From: CAYWRO01 sp964460345
GTDB lineage: Bacteria > Planctomycetota > Phycisphaerae > Phycisphaerales > UBA1924
Length of the DNA stretch: 42,666 nt
Assembly: GCA_964460345.1 (NCBI GenBank)
Contig: CAYWRO010000028.1
Coordinates: 1 to 42,666 of the forward strand
Reading direction: 5' to 3'
In this document: positions 8,044 to 17,530 of the stretch, piece after piece
How positions within the stretch are numbered: the stretch's first letter is position 1
How the letters are laid out: each line of letters opens with the position of its first letter
Made by a program: the position numbers and the translations under genes
The notes under the pieces: model-generated
Database searches by the model: none
Told to the model about the DNA's origin: nothing
What the model saw: only the letters and a program-made list of their open reading frames with translations

Positions 8044-10089
8044 CTAAGGGCCCGCCGGGGGCGCGGCCTGCTCTGGCGCCTTCGCCCTGGCCAACTGCTG
8101 GAGTTGCTCACGAATCCACGCCACGCGTGTGCGAAGTCCATCATCGAGCACCGGCGTCGGGTAGAGCGCATCGAACCGGGCCAGCGCCGCCGCGGCATGC
8201 GGCAAGTCGACGATCCGCTCCAGCGCGCTCACCCACACCTCCGCACCGACCGGCAACGATGCCGCCTCGTCGAGCCGGTTCAGCCAGATCATCGCGACAG
8301 TCCGCACGGGCGCCGTAACCGCCGGCTCCATGGCGATGGAATCCACCGGTCCGAGCGCCTCGAGGGCCTCCGCCGGACGGCCAAGTTCCAGCCGGGTCCT
8401 GGCCAGTTCGACCAGCCCTCGCAGCCACACGGGGCTGCTCGCCGCCGACGCCCACGCCCGCTGATCCACCCACCACCACGCCGCCCCCTCCAGCCGCGAG
8501 AGAATCGCCTCACGCGCCTCTGAGTCCGCAGTCTTGCAGCCAACGGCGCACACCGTCTCTGGCGGCAGGGCGGCTGCCATCCTCTTGATCCGTTCAAGCC
8601 GCGCTTCCGGGCTAGGCGCCGGCAACGACACCAAGCTCGCAAGACCTGCTCCCGTCCGCCTGTGCCGCATGAGCGTCGTCGCCGCGGCGGTGAACAGGCT
8701 CGCATCCTTCCCGGCCGCGGCGACCACAGCGTCCACGCACTCGGGCCGCTCGGCCAGCCCCGCGGCGGCCGCAAGCCGGATGGCGAGGTCCTGATGCTCC
8801 AGGAGCTGCGTCACCCAGGGCAGGTCCGCCTCCCCACCGCGGCGAGCGAGCAGTTGTACCCCGGCCGTTCCAATCTCGTTAATCTGCAACCCACGAATCG
8901 CCTGCATGGCCCGCCGCACGTGGGCCTCATCGGTGAGGAGCCCCTCGCGATCGAGCTTTACCAGGGCGGAGAGGGCCGCCGTCCGTGCAGCGGGGCCATC
9001 CTCCAGCCAGCGCAGCACCACCGGAATCACGCGCCCCTGAGGCCACCGCCTGGCCGCTCCCAGCAGCGCCGCCGCCGCGGCGGGATCTGTCTCGCGAATC
9101 AAAGCGTCGTTCACACGGCCGCCCACGCCCTCCGGCGCAAGCTTTTCGAGCAGGTCCGCCCCGAGCCGCCGGAATCTGGCCTCAGGGTCAGAGAGCATTG
9201 CCAGCGCCGCCTCACTGACAGAGGGCCCAGGCGAGCGGGCGTTGGCCAGTTCATCGTTCGCCAGATCAACCCCCAGCATCCGGACCGCGCCGGCCGGATC
9301 TGCCAACAACGTCGCGATGTAGTTTGAGCGGGCAGCGGCGTCGTCCAGAGGGATCGCACGAAAACGATCCCGCTTCTCGCGGACAAGGCGGTCCAGCACC
9401 TGATTCTCAGAACGAGCCAGTTGGTCCGCCCGGGCGGCCAGCGACTCGGCGATCGTGCGCTGCCACGATGCCTCGTCGAGAAACTCCACCCGGGAGAGCC
9501 ATCCCCGCCATGCCGCGGGGTTTTCCCCCAGGTCCGCGCGGCCGGTCATCCTGATTAGTGCCGCGAACACCGCCTCGCGTTCACGGCTGTTCTGGCTCTG
9601 GCTCACAAGTTCGATCAGTGCATTGGCGGATTCGGGTGTGCGAACCGACGCCATCGCAGCCACCACGGCCAGCCGGTCGTCGCCAGTCGACCCCGACAGC
9701 AGGTTGCGCAGGGGCTTGCCAAGCCTGGATGGGGCCCAGGAAAGGCGGGCAATCTCGCCGAGCAGCAGCCGCTGAGGCTCGGTCAGGCCTGCCCCTTCAG
9801 AGGGCTTCAGCAGATCAAGAACCGCCTGGCGGGCCCCATTGTTGTCCGCCATCAGCAGGCGCCGGGCGGCCTCGCCACGCAGCGAAGCTTCAACCGCAGC
9901 ATCGGAGACCACTTGCGCATCGGAAGCCGGGGAAAGTCCCTGGCCGCTCGCCCCCCCCGCCGCCAGTACAAGCCCGACAACCATGCACGCCGCCAGCCGC
10001 CCCGGTCGATACCAGAACGAGGGGCCTTGTCGGCCTTCGGACGCATTTTCTGCTCGATCACTCAACGGGGGTTGTCCTGGACTCTTCAT
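8044..10089 (-). CDS. Exported HEAT-repeat protein
   Basis: 681 residues from the ATG at 10089 (a GTG at 10134 is a longer alternative). Residues about 27-50 form a basic then hydrophobic signal peptide ending AAGGASGQ, so the protein is exported or anchored. The rest is almost entirely helical, with Ala/Leu-rich helical pairs typical of HEAT or ARM repeats (e.g. RLAVVAAMASVRTPESANAL; LAIRLAAAAGLAERPECVDA). The tail is Pro/Ala-rich (APEQAAPPAGP). No catalytic motif is recognisable. It is probably a protein-binding scaffold in the periplasm. It diverges from a TPR-repeat gene with about 100 bp between the starts. Confidence 0.8.
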   Translation of the reverse strand: MKSPGQPPLSDRAENASEGRQGPSFWYRPGRLAACMVVGLVLAAGGASGQGLSPASDAQVVSDAAVEASLRGEAARRLLMADNNGARQAVLDLLKPSEGAGLTEPQRLLLGEIARLSWAPSRLGKPLRNLLSGSTGDDRLAVVAAMASVRTPESANALIELVSQSQNSREREAVFAALIRMTGRADLGENPAAWRGWLSRVEFLDEASWQRTIAESLAARADQLARSENQVLDRLVREKRDRFRAIPLDDAAARSNYIATLLADPAGAVRMLGVDLANDELANARSPGPSVSEAALAMLSDPEARFRRLGADLLEKLAPEGVGGRVNDALIRETDPAAAAALLGAARRWPQGRVIPVVLRWLEDGPAARTAALSALVKLDREGLLTDEAHVRRAMQAIRGLQINEIGTAGVQLLARRGGEADLPWVTQLLEHQDLAIRLAAAAGLAERPECVDAVVAAAGKDASLFTAAATTLMRHRRTGAGLASLVSLPAPSPEARLERIKRMAAALPPETVCAVGCKTADSEAREAILSRLEGAAWWWVDQRAWASAASSPVWLRGLVELARTRLELGRPAEALEALGPVDSIAMEPAVTAPVRTVAMIWLNRLDEAASLPVGAEVWVSALERIVDLPHAAAALARFDALYPTPVLDDGLRTRVAWIREQLQQLARAKAPEQAAPPAGP

Positions 10090-10187
10090 CTTAGCGAGAG
10101 ACTGCGTGGAAGGTTCGCCAATTGTCACGTACACTCCGGCGGATGTGTCGGCAATCTGACGCCCGCGCGTGAAAACGATTGCTCCTC

Positions 10188-11576
10188 ATGAACGACTGGT
10201 CCGAGGCAGAACGTCACGTTGAGCGCGCCCACGACCTCTACGAGGCCGGCCAGTGGGAGGACGCCGAGTCGGCACTGCGCGAGGCGATCTCTCTCAACCC
10301 GTATCGGCCGGAATGGCATTTCAATCTCGGCCTCACGCTGGAAGCCGCCGGGCGCAACGGTGATGCCGTCGCCGCGTTCCGCACGGCCCACGAGCTCAAC
10401 CCCGATGACCTCCAGACGGTCATGCTCATCGGGCTGAACTACCTTGATTCGGGGAATGATACCGAGGCGCTCGCCTGGCTCGAGAAGGCCCAGGCAATGG
10501 ACCCGGCCGCGGCCGATTCGTACGTCCACCGCATCGAGGCGTACACACGCCTGGGCGACCACGAACAGGCGGAGTTGATGTTCTACATGGCTCAGCAGCT
10601 CGCGCCGGACGATGCGCTGGCCTATGCGCTCATGGCCGACTCTCTGCTGGACCGCGGCCTTCATGACAAAGCCGTCTGGTGCCTTCGCGAGGCTGCCCGC
10701 ATCGATCCCGCCCAGCCGCGCATTCACGCCCGGCTGGCGGCCGCCTACGCCGCAACGGGCCGCCTTGAGCGGGCGCGACAGCTCTATCTCCGTGCGCTGC
10801 GGGAAGATCCCGGCGACATCGACGCCCTGCTGGACCTTGGGGCCCTTCTCGTTGAGATGAATCGCCCGGTCGAAGCCGGGGAAAAGTTTCGGCGCGTTCT
10901 GGAGCTCGCGCCGACGAACCCGGACGCTCACTTCGCACTGGGCGACCTGGCGGCCATGCACCGGGAGCGCGAGGAGGCCATTCGCCAGTTCGATGTCGTG
11001 GTTCGCCTTGAGCCTGATTTTCCTGGCGCCCGTCGCCGACTGTCTCGACTCCTGCTGGAACGTGGGTACGGACCCGATCTCGAGCGTGCGCGGGAGTTGC
11101 TGACGGTGGATGCGAACCGCCGCGAGGATAAGCCTGAGGCGTTCTCCAACGACGACATGGAGGAACTGGGCTGCCTCCTCCTGGATGCCCACTTGGCGGC
11201 GCAGGCCGCGGAGGTGTTCCGCTCCCTGCTCGAGCGGCAGCCCGAGCACGTCAAGACGCTGCACCTGCTGGCGGTCGCTGAACTGGAACGGGGCCGCCGC
11301 GTGCAGGGAATTGAGATCTGCCGCCGCGTCCTCCGCCTCGATCCTCGTTTTATTCCCGCGATGACGAATATGGCCGTTGCGTACGCGCGTGAACGCCAAC
11401 TGCGCCGAGCCCGCTACTGGGTACGGCAAGCGTTGCTTGTGGACGCGCACGATGCACCGTCGCGGCGGCTCCGGCTCAAGCTGAGGCTGCTGTCGCTGCT
11501 GGCGTTTGGCAGAAGCTGCAGAGATGCGTGGGGCCGACTCACCCGAACCTTCAGTCGCGGCACACTGACCACCTGA
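10188..11576 (+). CDS. TPR-repeat protein
   Basis: 462 residues from the ATG at 10188, three codons after a TTG. It contains roughly ten tetratricopeptide repeats from residue 5 to about 425, with the usual W/L-G-A-P spacing (HDLYEAGQWEDAESALREAI, AHFALGDLAAMHREREEAIR). The C-terminal 40 residues are Arg-rich and could be amphipathic. No signal peptide or second domain is visible. It is a protein-interaction scaffold of unknown partner. It is transcribed away from the exported HEAT protein and converges on trpB with only about 30 bp between stops. Confidence 0.85.
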   Translation: MNDWSEAERHVERAHDLYEAGQWEDAESALREAISLNPYRPEWHFNLGLTLEAAGRNGDAVAAFRTAHELNPDDLQTVMLIGLNYLDSGNDTEALAWLEKAQAMDPAAADSYVHRIEAYTRLGDHEQAELMFYMAQQLAPDDALAYALMADSLLDRGLHDKAVWCLREAARIDPAQPRIHARLAAAYAATGRLERARQLYLRALREDPGDIDALLDLGALLVEMNRPVEAGEKFRRVLELAPTNPDAHFALGDLAAMHREREEAIRQFDVVVRLEPDFPGARRRLSRLLLERGYGPDLERARELLTVDANRREDKPEAFSNDDMEELGCLLLDAHLAAQAAEVFRSLLERQPEHVKTLHLLAVAELERGRRVQGIEICRRVLRLDPRFIPAMTNMAVAYARERQLRRARYWVRQALLVDAHDAPSRRLRLKLRLLSLLAFGRSCRDAWGRLTRTFSRGTLTT

Positions 11577-11608
11577 CCGGACGCGGCCGATTCGCAGGGT
11601 TGCCGGCC

Positions 11609-12847
11609 CTAAACCGACACGCCAAGCAGCCTGGCGGCCTCATCGACGTCCTTGTCGCCTCGGCCGGAGAGATTGATGATCAGGTTCGCATCCTGCTCCA
11701 TTGCCTGGGCCAGTTGAATACCTGCCGCCACGGCGTGGGATGATTCCAGCGCAGGGATGATCCCTTCCGTCCTGGCGAGCAGTTGGAAGGCTTTCAGCGC
11801 CGCTTCATCGTCCGCCGTTTCATATCGAACGCGCCCGGCGTCCTTCCAGAAGGCATGCTCCGGTCCTACGCCGGGGTAGTCAAGGCCGGCCGAACACGAG
11901 TGTACCGGCGCTGTCTGCCCCTCCTCATCCTGCAGCACATAGCTCAACGACCCGTGCAGCACACCCGGCGAGCCGTACGTGAGAGAGGCCGCGTGGCGTC
12001 CTGGTTCCGGTCCGCTCCCTCCTGCTTCGACCCCCACCAGAAGCGTCCCTTCGTCATCGACGAACGGGAAGAACATGCCCGCGGCGTTGGACCCGCCACC
12101 GACGCACGCGACGATCGCATCCGGCAATCGTCCGAGTGCATTCATGGCTTGCTCTTTCGTCTCGCGCCCAATGACGGCCTGAAGATCGCGGACGATCATC
12201 GGGAAAGGGTGCGGCCCCACGACGGACCCGAGGATGTAGTGCGTGTGATCGACAGACCCCATCCAGTCCCGCATTGCCTCGTTTGTGGCGTCCTTGAGGG
12301 TGCGTGACCCGGATTCCACCTTGATCACCCGCGCCCCCAGCAACTCCATCCGGACGACGTTGAGTCGCTGTCGGCGGGCATCCTCCGCACCCATGTAGAC
12401 GTCGCACTCCAACCCGAAATGTGCGGCAGCAGTCGCGGTGGCGACGCCGTGCTGTCCCGCACCGGTCTCAGCAATCACGCGCTTCTTTCCCATACGCAGC
12501 GTGAGCAGTGCCTGACCCAATGTGTTGTTGATCTTGTGGGCGCCTGTGTGGGCGAGATCCTCGCGCTTCAGCCACACAGTCGCGCCTCCCCTGCCGCCCG
12601 ACTGTTGCGCTTGCTGCCGGACAAACTCGGTGAGCCGATCGGCCCGGTAGAGCGGTGTGGGCCGGCCGACGAACGTCCGATGCAGGTCTTCCAAATCCTG
12701 CCAGAACGTCGGATCATGCTTCGCGCTCTCGTACTCGTCCCGCAACTCGTGCAGGGCGGCGATCAGCGTTTCCGGCACGTATGTGCCGCCATAGGGGCCG
12801 AACCGACCTTGCGCGTCCGGAACAACCTTCGAGGATGACTGCGCCAT
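11609..12847 (-). CDS. trpB: Tryptophan synthase beta subunit
   Basis: 412 residues, normal length. It joins indole and serine to make tryptophan with pyridoxal phosphate. The cofactor lysine is Lys105 in HTGAHKINN, and the phosphate-binding loop reads VACVGGGSNAAGM. The N-terminal GRFGPYGGTYVPETL and the REDLAHTGAHK segment are those of TrpB1, the type that works with TrpA. No trpA is in this window. The ATG at 12847 gives MAQSSSKVVPD; the ribosome site is weak. It is last in a minus-strand run after an MFS transporter (68-nt gap). Confidence 0.97.
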   Translation of the reverse strand: MAQSSSKVVPDAQGRFGPYGGTYVPETLIAALHELRDEYESAKHDPTFWQDLEDLHRTFVGRPTPLYRADRLTEFVRQQAQQSGGRGGATVWLKREDLAHTGAHKINNTLGQALLTLRMGKKRVIAETGAGQHGVATATAAAHFGLECDVYMGAEDARRQRLNVVRMELLGARVIKVESGSRTLKDATNEAMRDWMGSVDHTHYILGSVVGPHPFPMIVRDLQAVIGRETKEQAMNALGRLPDAIVACVGGGSNAAGMFFPFVDDEGTLLVGVEAGGSGPEPGRHAASLTYGSPGVLHGSLSYVLQDEEGQTAPVHSCSAGLDYPGVGPEHAFWKDAGRVRYETADDEAALKAFQLLARTEGIIPALESSHAVAAGIQLAQAMEQDANLIINLSGRGDKDVDEAARLLGVSV

Positions 12848-12915
12848 GCGAGAGGTTAGGAGTCCTGCATCGCTCGGCAGCGCTTGGTGCGAAGCGCCCG
12901 CCCCTTTCAAGACTC

Positions 12916-14310
12916 TCACTCACTTGCCGCCGCGACCCTGACCGGTGCAATCTGCCCCGGCCGCCGAGCCGCGGCACGCTCCGCCCGCCGCGCTGCCCGG
13001 ACACCCGCTGTTTCATCGACGGGAAGCACGAGCAGGAAGCCGACGGCGAAGAACAGGAACAGCACGACAAGCGATGCGAGTTCGCCGAACACGCGAGCAA
13101 CGCCGCCGAACGCGAGGACCCCAATCGCGCCCGCCAGCTTGTAGGTCATTCCCCAGAGGCCGAAGAACTCCGCGGTGCGATGCCGCGGCGTAAACCGCCC
13201 GACAAGAGACCGGCTCGCGGTTCCGACCCCGCCGAGGCCAAAGCCAAGACCGTTCCCAACCACCCACAGCGGCCACTGCGGCCCCCCTTGGGGCCAGGCG
13301 AGCTTGATGCCGATCATGCCGAGGCAGGAGATCATCCAGACAATCAGGAAGATGATCACCGTCAGGCGGGCGCCAATACGGTCCTGAAAGCGACCGGTGA
13401 CCACGGCCGCAATCCCCGCCGTGACCGTAATCTGCGCAATGAAAATTGCCAGGTCGGTCGACGTGAAGCCGAAGCTTCTGGCGATGATCGAGGCAAAGCC
13501 GATGATCGTCTGGACGCCAAAGCCGTAGACGAAGAAGGCCAACAGGAAGATCATGAGCTGCCGGTACTGCCGCGCGTGCCGCACTGTTTCAAGCACACGA
13601 CCGACGCTCTCGCGGACGATGCTCCGGCCGTGCATGGCTGCATCAGGCTCATCGTCGGTCAACCAGAGCCAGGCCGGAATGATCCCCAGCCCGAACCAGA
13701 CCCCCGCGAACACGAAGAATGGTCTCCACTGCGCTGTCTGCTTCCAATCAAACAGGAGCATCCCCCCGAGCACGCACAGCAGCAGGCCAAGCGCGCCGAC
13801 ATACCCCATCGCCCAGCCGAGCGCGCTCACGCGTCCGATGGTCCGTGGAGTTGAGACACGCGGCAGGAAGCTTGCCAGCAGATTCTCGCCGATCTGGTAG
13901 CACAGGTTGCCCCCCACGTAGACGAGGCCTGCGATGAGCAACATGTTGGGCCCGACCGCCGCCAGCAACGCGGTGAGAATCCCGCAGGCGACGCCGGTGC
14001 CGAGAAGCAACTGCTTCCGCCACCCGCGGGCATCGGCCATGGCTCCGATGAAGGGAGACGCGGCCACAACCAGCAGCAGACTTCCCCCGTGCATCAAACC
14101 CCAGTTGAAGGCGCCCGCCCGGTCAGCGGCCTCGACCGCCGCGGCCTCTGCCCCGGCTGGAGGATGCGGCGTCACCACCTGCTGTACATACAGAGAGAAC
14201 AGCATGGTGATGATCAGGAGGGTGAACGACTGATTGGCGAAGTCGTACATCCCCCAGGCGAACACCTCGCGCCGATTCGGGAGATCCTTGAAGGGATTCA
14301 GTGATCGCAT
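12916..14310 (-). CDS. MFS transporter, UMF1/Atg22-like
   Basis: 464 residues with about 12 hydrophobic segments. The N-terminus EVFAWGMYDFANQSFTLLI is characteristic of the UMF1 (Atg22-like) branch of the major facilitator superfamily, whose substrates are mostly unknown; the yeast member exports amino acids from the vacuole. An acidic loop (DDEPDAAMHGR) separates the two halves near residue 225. The tail after residue 430 is Arg/Ala-rich and probably cytoplasmic. It lies 59 nt after the hydrolase gene and 68 nt before trpB on the same strand, so co-transcription is likely. An amino-acid link is suggested only by position. Confidence 0.9.
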   Translation of the reverse strand: MRSLNPFKDLPNRREVFAWGMYDFANQSFTLLIITMLFSLYVQQVVTPHPPAGAEAAAVEAADRAGAFNWGLMHGGSLLLVVAASPFIGAMADARGWRKQLLLGTGVACGILTALLAAVGPNMLLIAGLVYVGGNLCYQIGENLLASFLPRVSTPRTIGRVSALGWAMGYVGALGLLLCVLGGMLLFDWKQTAQWRPFFVFAGVWFGLGIIPAWLWLTDDEPDAAMHGRSIVRESVGRVLETVRHARQYRQLMIFLLAFFVYGFGVQTIIGFASIIARSFGFTSTDLAIFIAQITVTAGIAAVVTGRFQDRIGARLTVIIFLIVWMISCLGMIGIKLAWPQGGPQWPLWVVGNGLGFGLGGVGTASRSLVGRFTPRHRTAEFFGLWGMTYKLAGAIGVLAFGGVARVFGELASLVVLFLFFAVGFLLVLPVDETAGVRAARRAERAAARRPGQIAPVRVAAASE

Positions 14311-14369
14311 GGGGAGTCTGACGAATGGCTTTCCGACCGGCTCGCAGGAGCACCCGACGCTATGCGCCG

Positions 14370-15167
14370 CTACACATGGCCCAGATGACGCGCAAAGAAT
14401 TCGGTTTGGAGGTTCTTGGCGTCATTGCTGTATCGACCGAATCCGAGGTGCTCTTCGGGCGCGCCGGTCTCCGGCCAGGTGACCAACTCGACCAAACCCG
14501 GGTCGTCGCCCCCCTGTTCATACCGCCGCTTCAGGGTGGTGACGAAGTCGCGTATACCGTCAACCGGCACCATCCGGTCCGCTTCGGAGTGGAGGGCCAA
14601 TAGCGGAATCGGCCGCCACCGGTCAATGTGTCGCATCGGGTCCATCTTTTCGAGCAGCGCGGGGTCGTGGCGCTCGGCGTACCCTGGCATTGAGCGGAAC
14701 GAGCCGGTCGTGCCTTCCACTGCGGCGCACCGGAAGGAATGCGGCTCACACAGGCGCCGAAGCACCGCCATGCCTCCCGCCGACATACCGCCGATCCCAA
14801 CGCGCTTCGAATCGAACAGGCCGGCGTTTTCGCCTGCGATGAGCGCATCGAGGACGGCGTCAATCTCACCGACCATCTGCTTCAGAACGCCCATGGTCGC
14901 CGCGGCGTCCTGCCTCGCCTCGTCCAGCCGCTCCCCATGCCCGGGCAGATCGATGGCACACACACCGATGCCGGCTCGAAGCCAGCGAAGATAGCGTCCC
15001 GGATCCAGTTCCTTGTACGCCGTCCGGCCGTGGAGCCACAAGACCACCGGCGCCGCGGACCGCCAGTCAGGATGGGCCAGCAGCACCGGCACATCACCGA
15101 ACCGCTCTGTCCGGCTTCGCTCGGCCAGATACGCGGGCAACCGAGTGAACCGATCGCTCCCGCTCAC
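14370..15167 (-). CDS. Alpha/beta hydrolase (dienelactone-hydrolase/esterase-like)
   Basis: 265 residues starting at a GTG (15167) that overlaps the stop of the upstream pyrophosphorylase gene by four bases (GTGA), a coupling arrangement. The frame is open further upstream only as overlap with that gene. The fold is clear: an oxyanion strand VVLWLHG (41-47), DLPGHGER (73-80), the nucleophile elbow GIGGMSAGG with Ser129, an acidic residue in HSEADRMVP (Asp197), and a catalytic His240 in EEHLGFG. The substrate is not predictable. There is no signal peptide, so it is cytoplasmic. Confidence 0.88.
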   Translation of the reverse strand: MSGSDRFTRLPAYLAERSRTERFGDVPVLLAHPDWRSAAPVVLWLHGRTAYKELDPGRYLRWLRAGIGVCAIDLPGHGERLDEARQDAAATMGVLKQMVGEIDAVLDALIAGENAGLFDSKRVGIGGMSAGGMAVLRRLCEPHSFRCAAVEGTTGSFRSMPGYAERHDPALLEKMDPMRHIDRWRPIPLLALHSEADRMVPVDGIRDFVTTLKRRYEQGGDDPGLVELVTWPETGAPEEHLGFGRYSNDAKNLQTEFFARHLGHV

Positions 15168-16606
15168 AGCGCCACGCTCGCTCCGGGCTCGATCGCAGCG
15201 GGTAGGCTCGCCGCAGTCAAATCCGTAGCTTCCAGGGCTGTAAGCGGACTGATCTCCAGCACACAATCCGGCGAGCCATCCGGCCGCCGCGGCACCGAGA
15301 CCCCGGCCTGCTCGAGCCATCGCGCCGCCCGCGCCGTCTGAAGGTCACGACTGGATTCGACGCTGTCTACCCCGGTTGCGTTCTTGATGGGTGCGAACTC
15401 CTCCAATCGTTCAGTCTCGTACACCACCGACTGCTCGCAGAGCGGCAGCGCATCGAACACAAAGCGCTCCAGCTTCACGGCGTTCGGGGCGTTCGGTTCG
15501 ATGGGGTCGCCAGTGTCCGGATCAATGCAGGGCACTTTCTTCTCCGCCCGGTGATAGGGCAGATCGAACTTATCGTCGTGGTTGACCCTCTCAATGAAGT
15601 CGACACCAATGACGTGAATCGCGATCGAGCCGGCGAGGAAGCGGAGGGTTCCATCTTCCAGCCGCTGCTCGGCAAGGTGGGCAGGAAGGTCGGAGTACTC
15701 GATGACGAGCACCCGCCCTCGGCTCGAGCAGAAAACCCCGAGCTTCTCCTCGGGATACGCCTTTGGGATCATCTTGCTGGACATCTGTCCCGAGGAGTCG
15801 GGCGCTGCGGCATGGAGGCCGAGAAACACGGGATCCAGCACCCTCACCAGCGGGTTGTCTACCTGGAAGTAGCTGACGTGCTCAATGCCCCGCCTCCGCA
15901 TGTCGGTCACCGCCCCACTGCGCTCCAGGGCCATGAACGAGCCGCCATGACCGTCGGGATTGGTGGCGATCATTCCCTTGTCGGCCAGCAGAATGCGCCC
16001 GGTCTCCATATCCAGGGAGGGCAGAACGCCCTGCTGGAAGAACATGACGTTCGCCCGCTCCAGCCCCAAAAAGGCATTCTCTGCGAAGAAGGCAACCGTC
16101 GCGTCGTGGTTCAGCGGGCTGGTCATGATGTACCAAGGCACGGTCGCACCGAACTTCCGCTGCGTTGCGAGAATCCCCTCCGCGAATATCTGGAAGAGCG
16201 GCTTTCCGGTCACGGCCCCGCCGGGGAAGCAGCCTTTCGGTCCGTCATACCCCAGTCGGCTCCCCTGCCCGCCCGCCACGGTGAACGCCGCGACCTTGCC
16301 GCTGCGCAGGAGCGACTCGCCGGCCAGGCGATACTGCTCGCGATTCCACGGTCGGACCGCGGAGTCGGCCCGGTTCGGGTAATACGGAGCCGGCGCAACA
16401 TCGTCGGGCAGTGCGAAGGCTGGCTTTGATCGGACGTAGCGATCAACAAGCGTCGGAATCCGCGCCAGGTGCAGCGTGCCAATCTGGTCGAGCAGCCGCT
16501 GCTGCGCGTCCTTGTCCAGTTCATCGAAAAAGTTGAGCAGGTGCTCCTGCCCTACCCTCGCCAACTCCTCCCGGACCCCCTCCACGCGTTGTGTGGCTGT
16601 GCTCAT
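15164..16606 (-). CDS. UDP-sugar pyrophosphorylase, UDPGP type 1 (UAP-like)
   Basis: 480 residues from the ATG at 16606. The nucleotide-binding signature TVAGGQGSRLGYDGPKG (109-125) is that of the eukaryotic-type UDP-N-acetylglucosamine pyrophosphorylase and UDPGP family, not of bacterial GlmU. Other supporting segments are PWYIMTSPLNH, GHGGSFMAL and FQVDNPLV. It should form a UDP-sugar from UTP and a sugar 1-phosphate; GlcNAc-1-P is the best guess. The C-terminus has no acetyltransferase repeat domain. It diverges from rpe with about 80 bp between the starts. The start of the next gene overlaps its stop. Confidence 0.9.
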   Translation of the reverse strand: MSTATQRVEGVREELARVGQEHLLNFFDELDKDAQQRLLDQIGTLHLARIPTLVDRYVRSKPAFALPDDVAPAPYYPNRADSAVRPWNREQYRLAGESLLRSGKVAAFTVAGGQGSRLGYDGPKGCFPGGAVTGKPLFQIFAEGILATQRKFGATVPWYIMTSPLNHDATVAFFAENAFLGLERANVMFFQQGVLPSLDMETGRILLADKGMIATNPDGHGGSFMALERSGAVTDMRRRGIEHVSYFQVDNPLVRVLDPVFLGLHAAAPDSSGQMSSKMIPKAYPEEKLGVFCSSRGRVLVIEYSDLPAHLAEQRLEDGTLRFLAGSIAIHVIGVDFIERVNHDDKFDLPYHRAEKKVPCIDPDTGDPIEPNAPNAVKLERFVFDALPLCEQSVVYETERLEEFAPIKNATGVDSVESSRDLQTARAARWLEQAGVSVPRRPDGSPDCVLEISPLTALEATDLTAASLPAAIEPGASVAL

Positions 16607-16687
16607 GCCGCATCGTACGGCCGCTCCCGGCGGAATCCGCACTCGAGCAAAGGTCGGGCCGTTGTGCCCAGGCTCGTACACTTGGCC

Positions 16688-17368
16688 ATGAGCCTGCTCA
16701 CCGCGCCGCCGCGTCTGCCGCTGATCGCCCCCTCCATCCTCGCCGCCGATTTCGCCCGCATGGGCGACGAGTGCGCCCACATCCTCCAGGCCGGCGCCGA
16801 CCTCCTGCACATTGACGTCATGGACGGTCACTTCGTCCCCAACCTCACGATGGGACCCGATATGTGCCGGGCGCTCCGCCGGGCTCTGCCGGAGGCATTC
16901 CTGGATGTTCACCTGATGGTGACCGACCCGATGCTGCTGGCGGAGTCTTTCGTCCAGGCCGGAGCAAACCACCTGACCATCCACGTGGAGATCGCCCCGG
17001 CCGAGGAGGTGGGCCGGATGCTTCGCGAGATCCGCGGGCTCGGCGTCACCGCCGGGCTGGCGATCAATCCCCCCACTCCCTGGGAGGCGGCAGAGCCACT
17101 GCTGGAGCAAGCCGACCTGCTCCTCATCATGTCCGTGAACCCGGGCTTCTCCGGGCAGTCCTTCATCGAGACGGTTCTCGATAAGACGCGCGCCCTCAGC
17201 ACCCGCTTGCGTCCGACGCAACGGCTCCAGATGGATGGCGGAATCGCCCCCTCCAACGCCGCGGCGGTTCGCGAAGCGGGCTGCGATGTCCTGGTGGCGG
17301 CCTCGGCGATCTTCGCAAAGCCTCCCGCGGAACGAAACGGCATCATCGAGACGTTGCGCGGCCGATAA
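16688..17368 (+). CDS. rpe: Ribulose-phosphate 3-epimerase
   Basis: 226 residues, standard for the family. It interconverts ribulose 5-phosphate and xylulose 5-phosphate in the pentose phosphate pathway. The TIM barrel begins with IAPSILAADF. The metal and acid-base residues are present: His41 and Asp43 (LLHIDVMDGHF), His75 (LDVHLMV) and Asp183 (LQMDGGI). The phosphate loop VNPGFSGQ is intact. The ATG at 16688 gives the usual N-terminus. A small ATCCCC/GGGGAT hairpin lies downstream near 17391-17408 but has no U-tract. Confidence 0.97.
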   Translation: MSLLTAPPRLPLIAPSILAADFARMGDECAHILQAGADLLHIDVMDGHFVPNLTMGPDMCRALRRALPEAFLDVHLMVTDPMLLAESFVQAGANHLTIHVEIAPAEEVGRMLREIRGLGVTAGLAINPPTPWEAAEPLLEQADLLLIMSVNPGFSGQSFIETVLDKTRALSTRLRPTQRLQMDGGIAPSNAAAVREAGCDVLVAASAIFAKPPAERNGIIETLRGR

Positions 17369-17530
17369 CGTTGGCCCGCAAGACTGGGACATCCCCACAA
17401 ATGGGGATACGCATGTCTGCTGCCTGGCTCTTCCACCTGCAGGGTCCGGGCCGATCTCTCCTGCTAGACTTCTCGTCTTCGTTCAGGGTCCCCACGGCGC
17501 GGCGGCTGAATGAGGAGCAGTGAGAGCACT

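Noticed and set aside
12655..13854. 399-residue plus-strand frame
   Set aside because: Antisense to the trpB start and the MFS transporter; its translation is Arg/Pro-rich with no recognisable motif.
15168..15320. Longer N-terminus for the alpha/beta hydrolase
   Set aside because: It would overlap the end of the pyrophosphorylase gene by about 150 bp; the GTG with a 4-base overlap fits the fold boundary.
16607..17398. Extension of the pyrophosphorylase frame upstream to a 744-residue protein
   Set aside because: The extension is antisense to rpe and has no motif; the ATG at 16606 gives the family's normal length.
17391..17408. Terminator after rpe
   Set aside because: Only a 6-bp stem and no U-tract.
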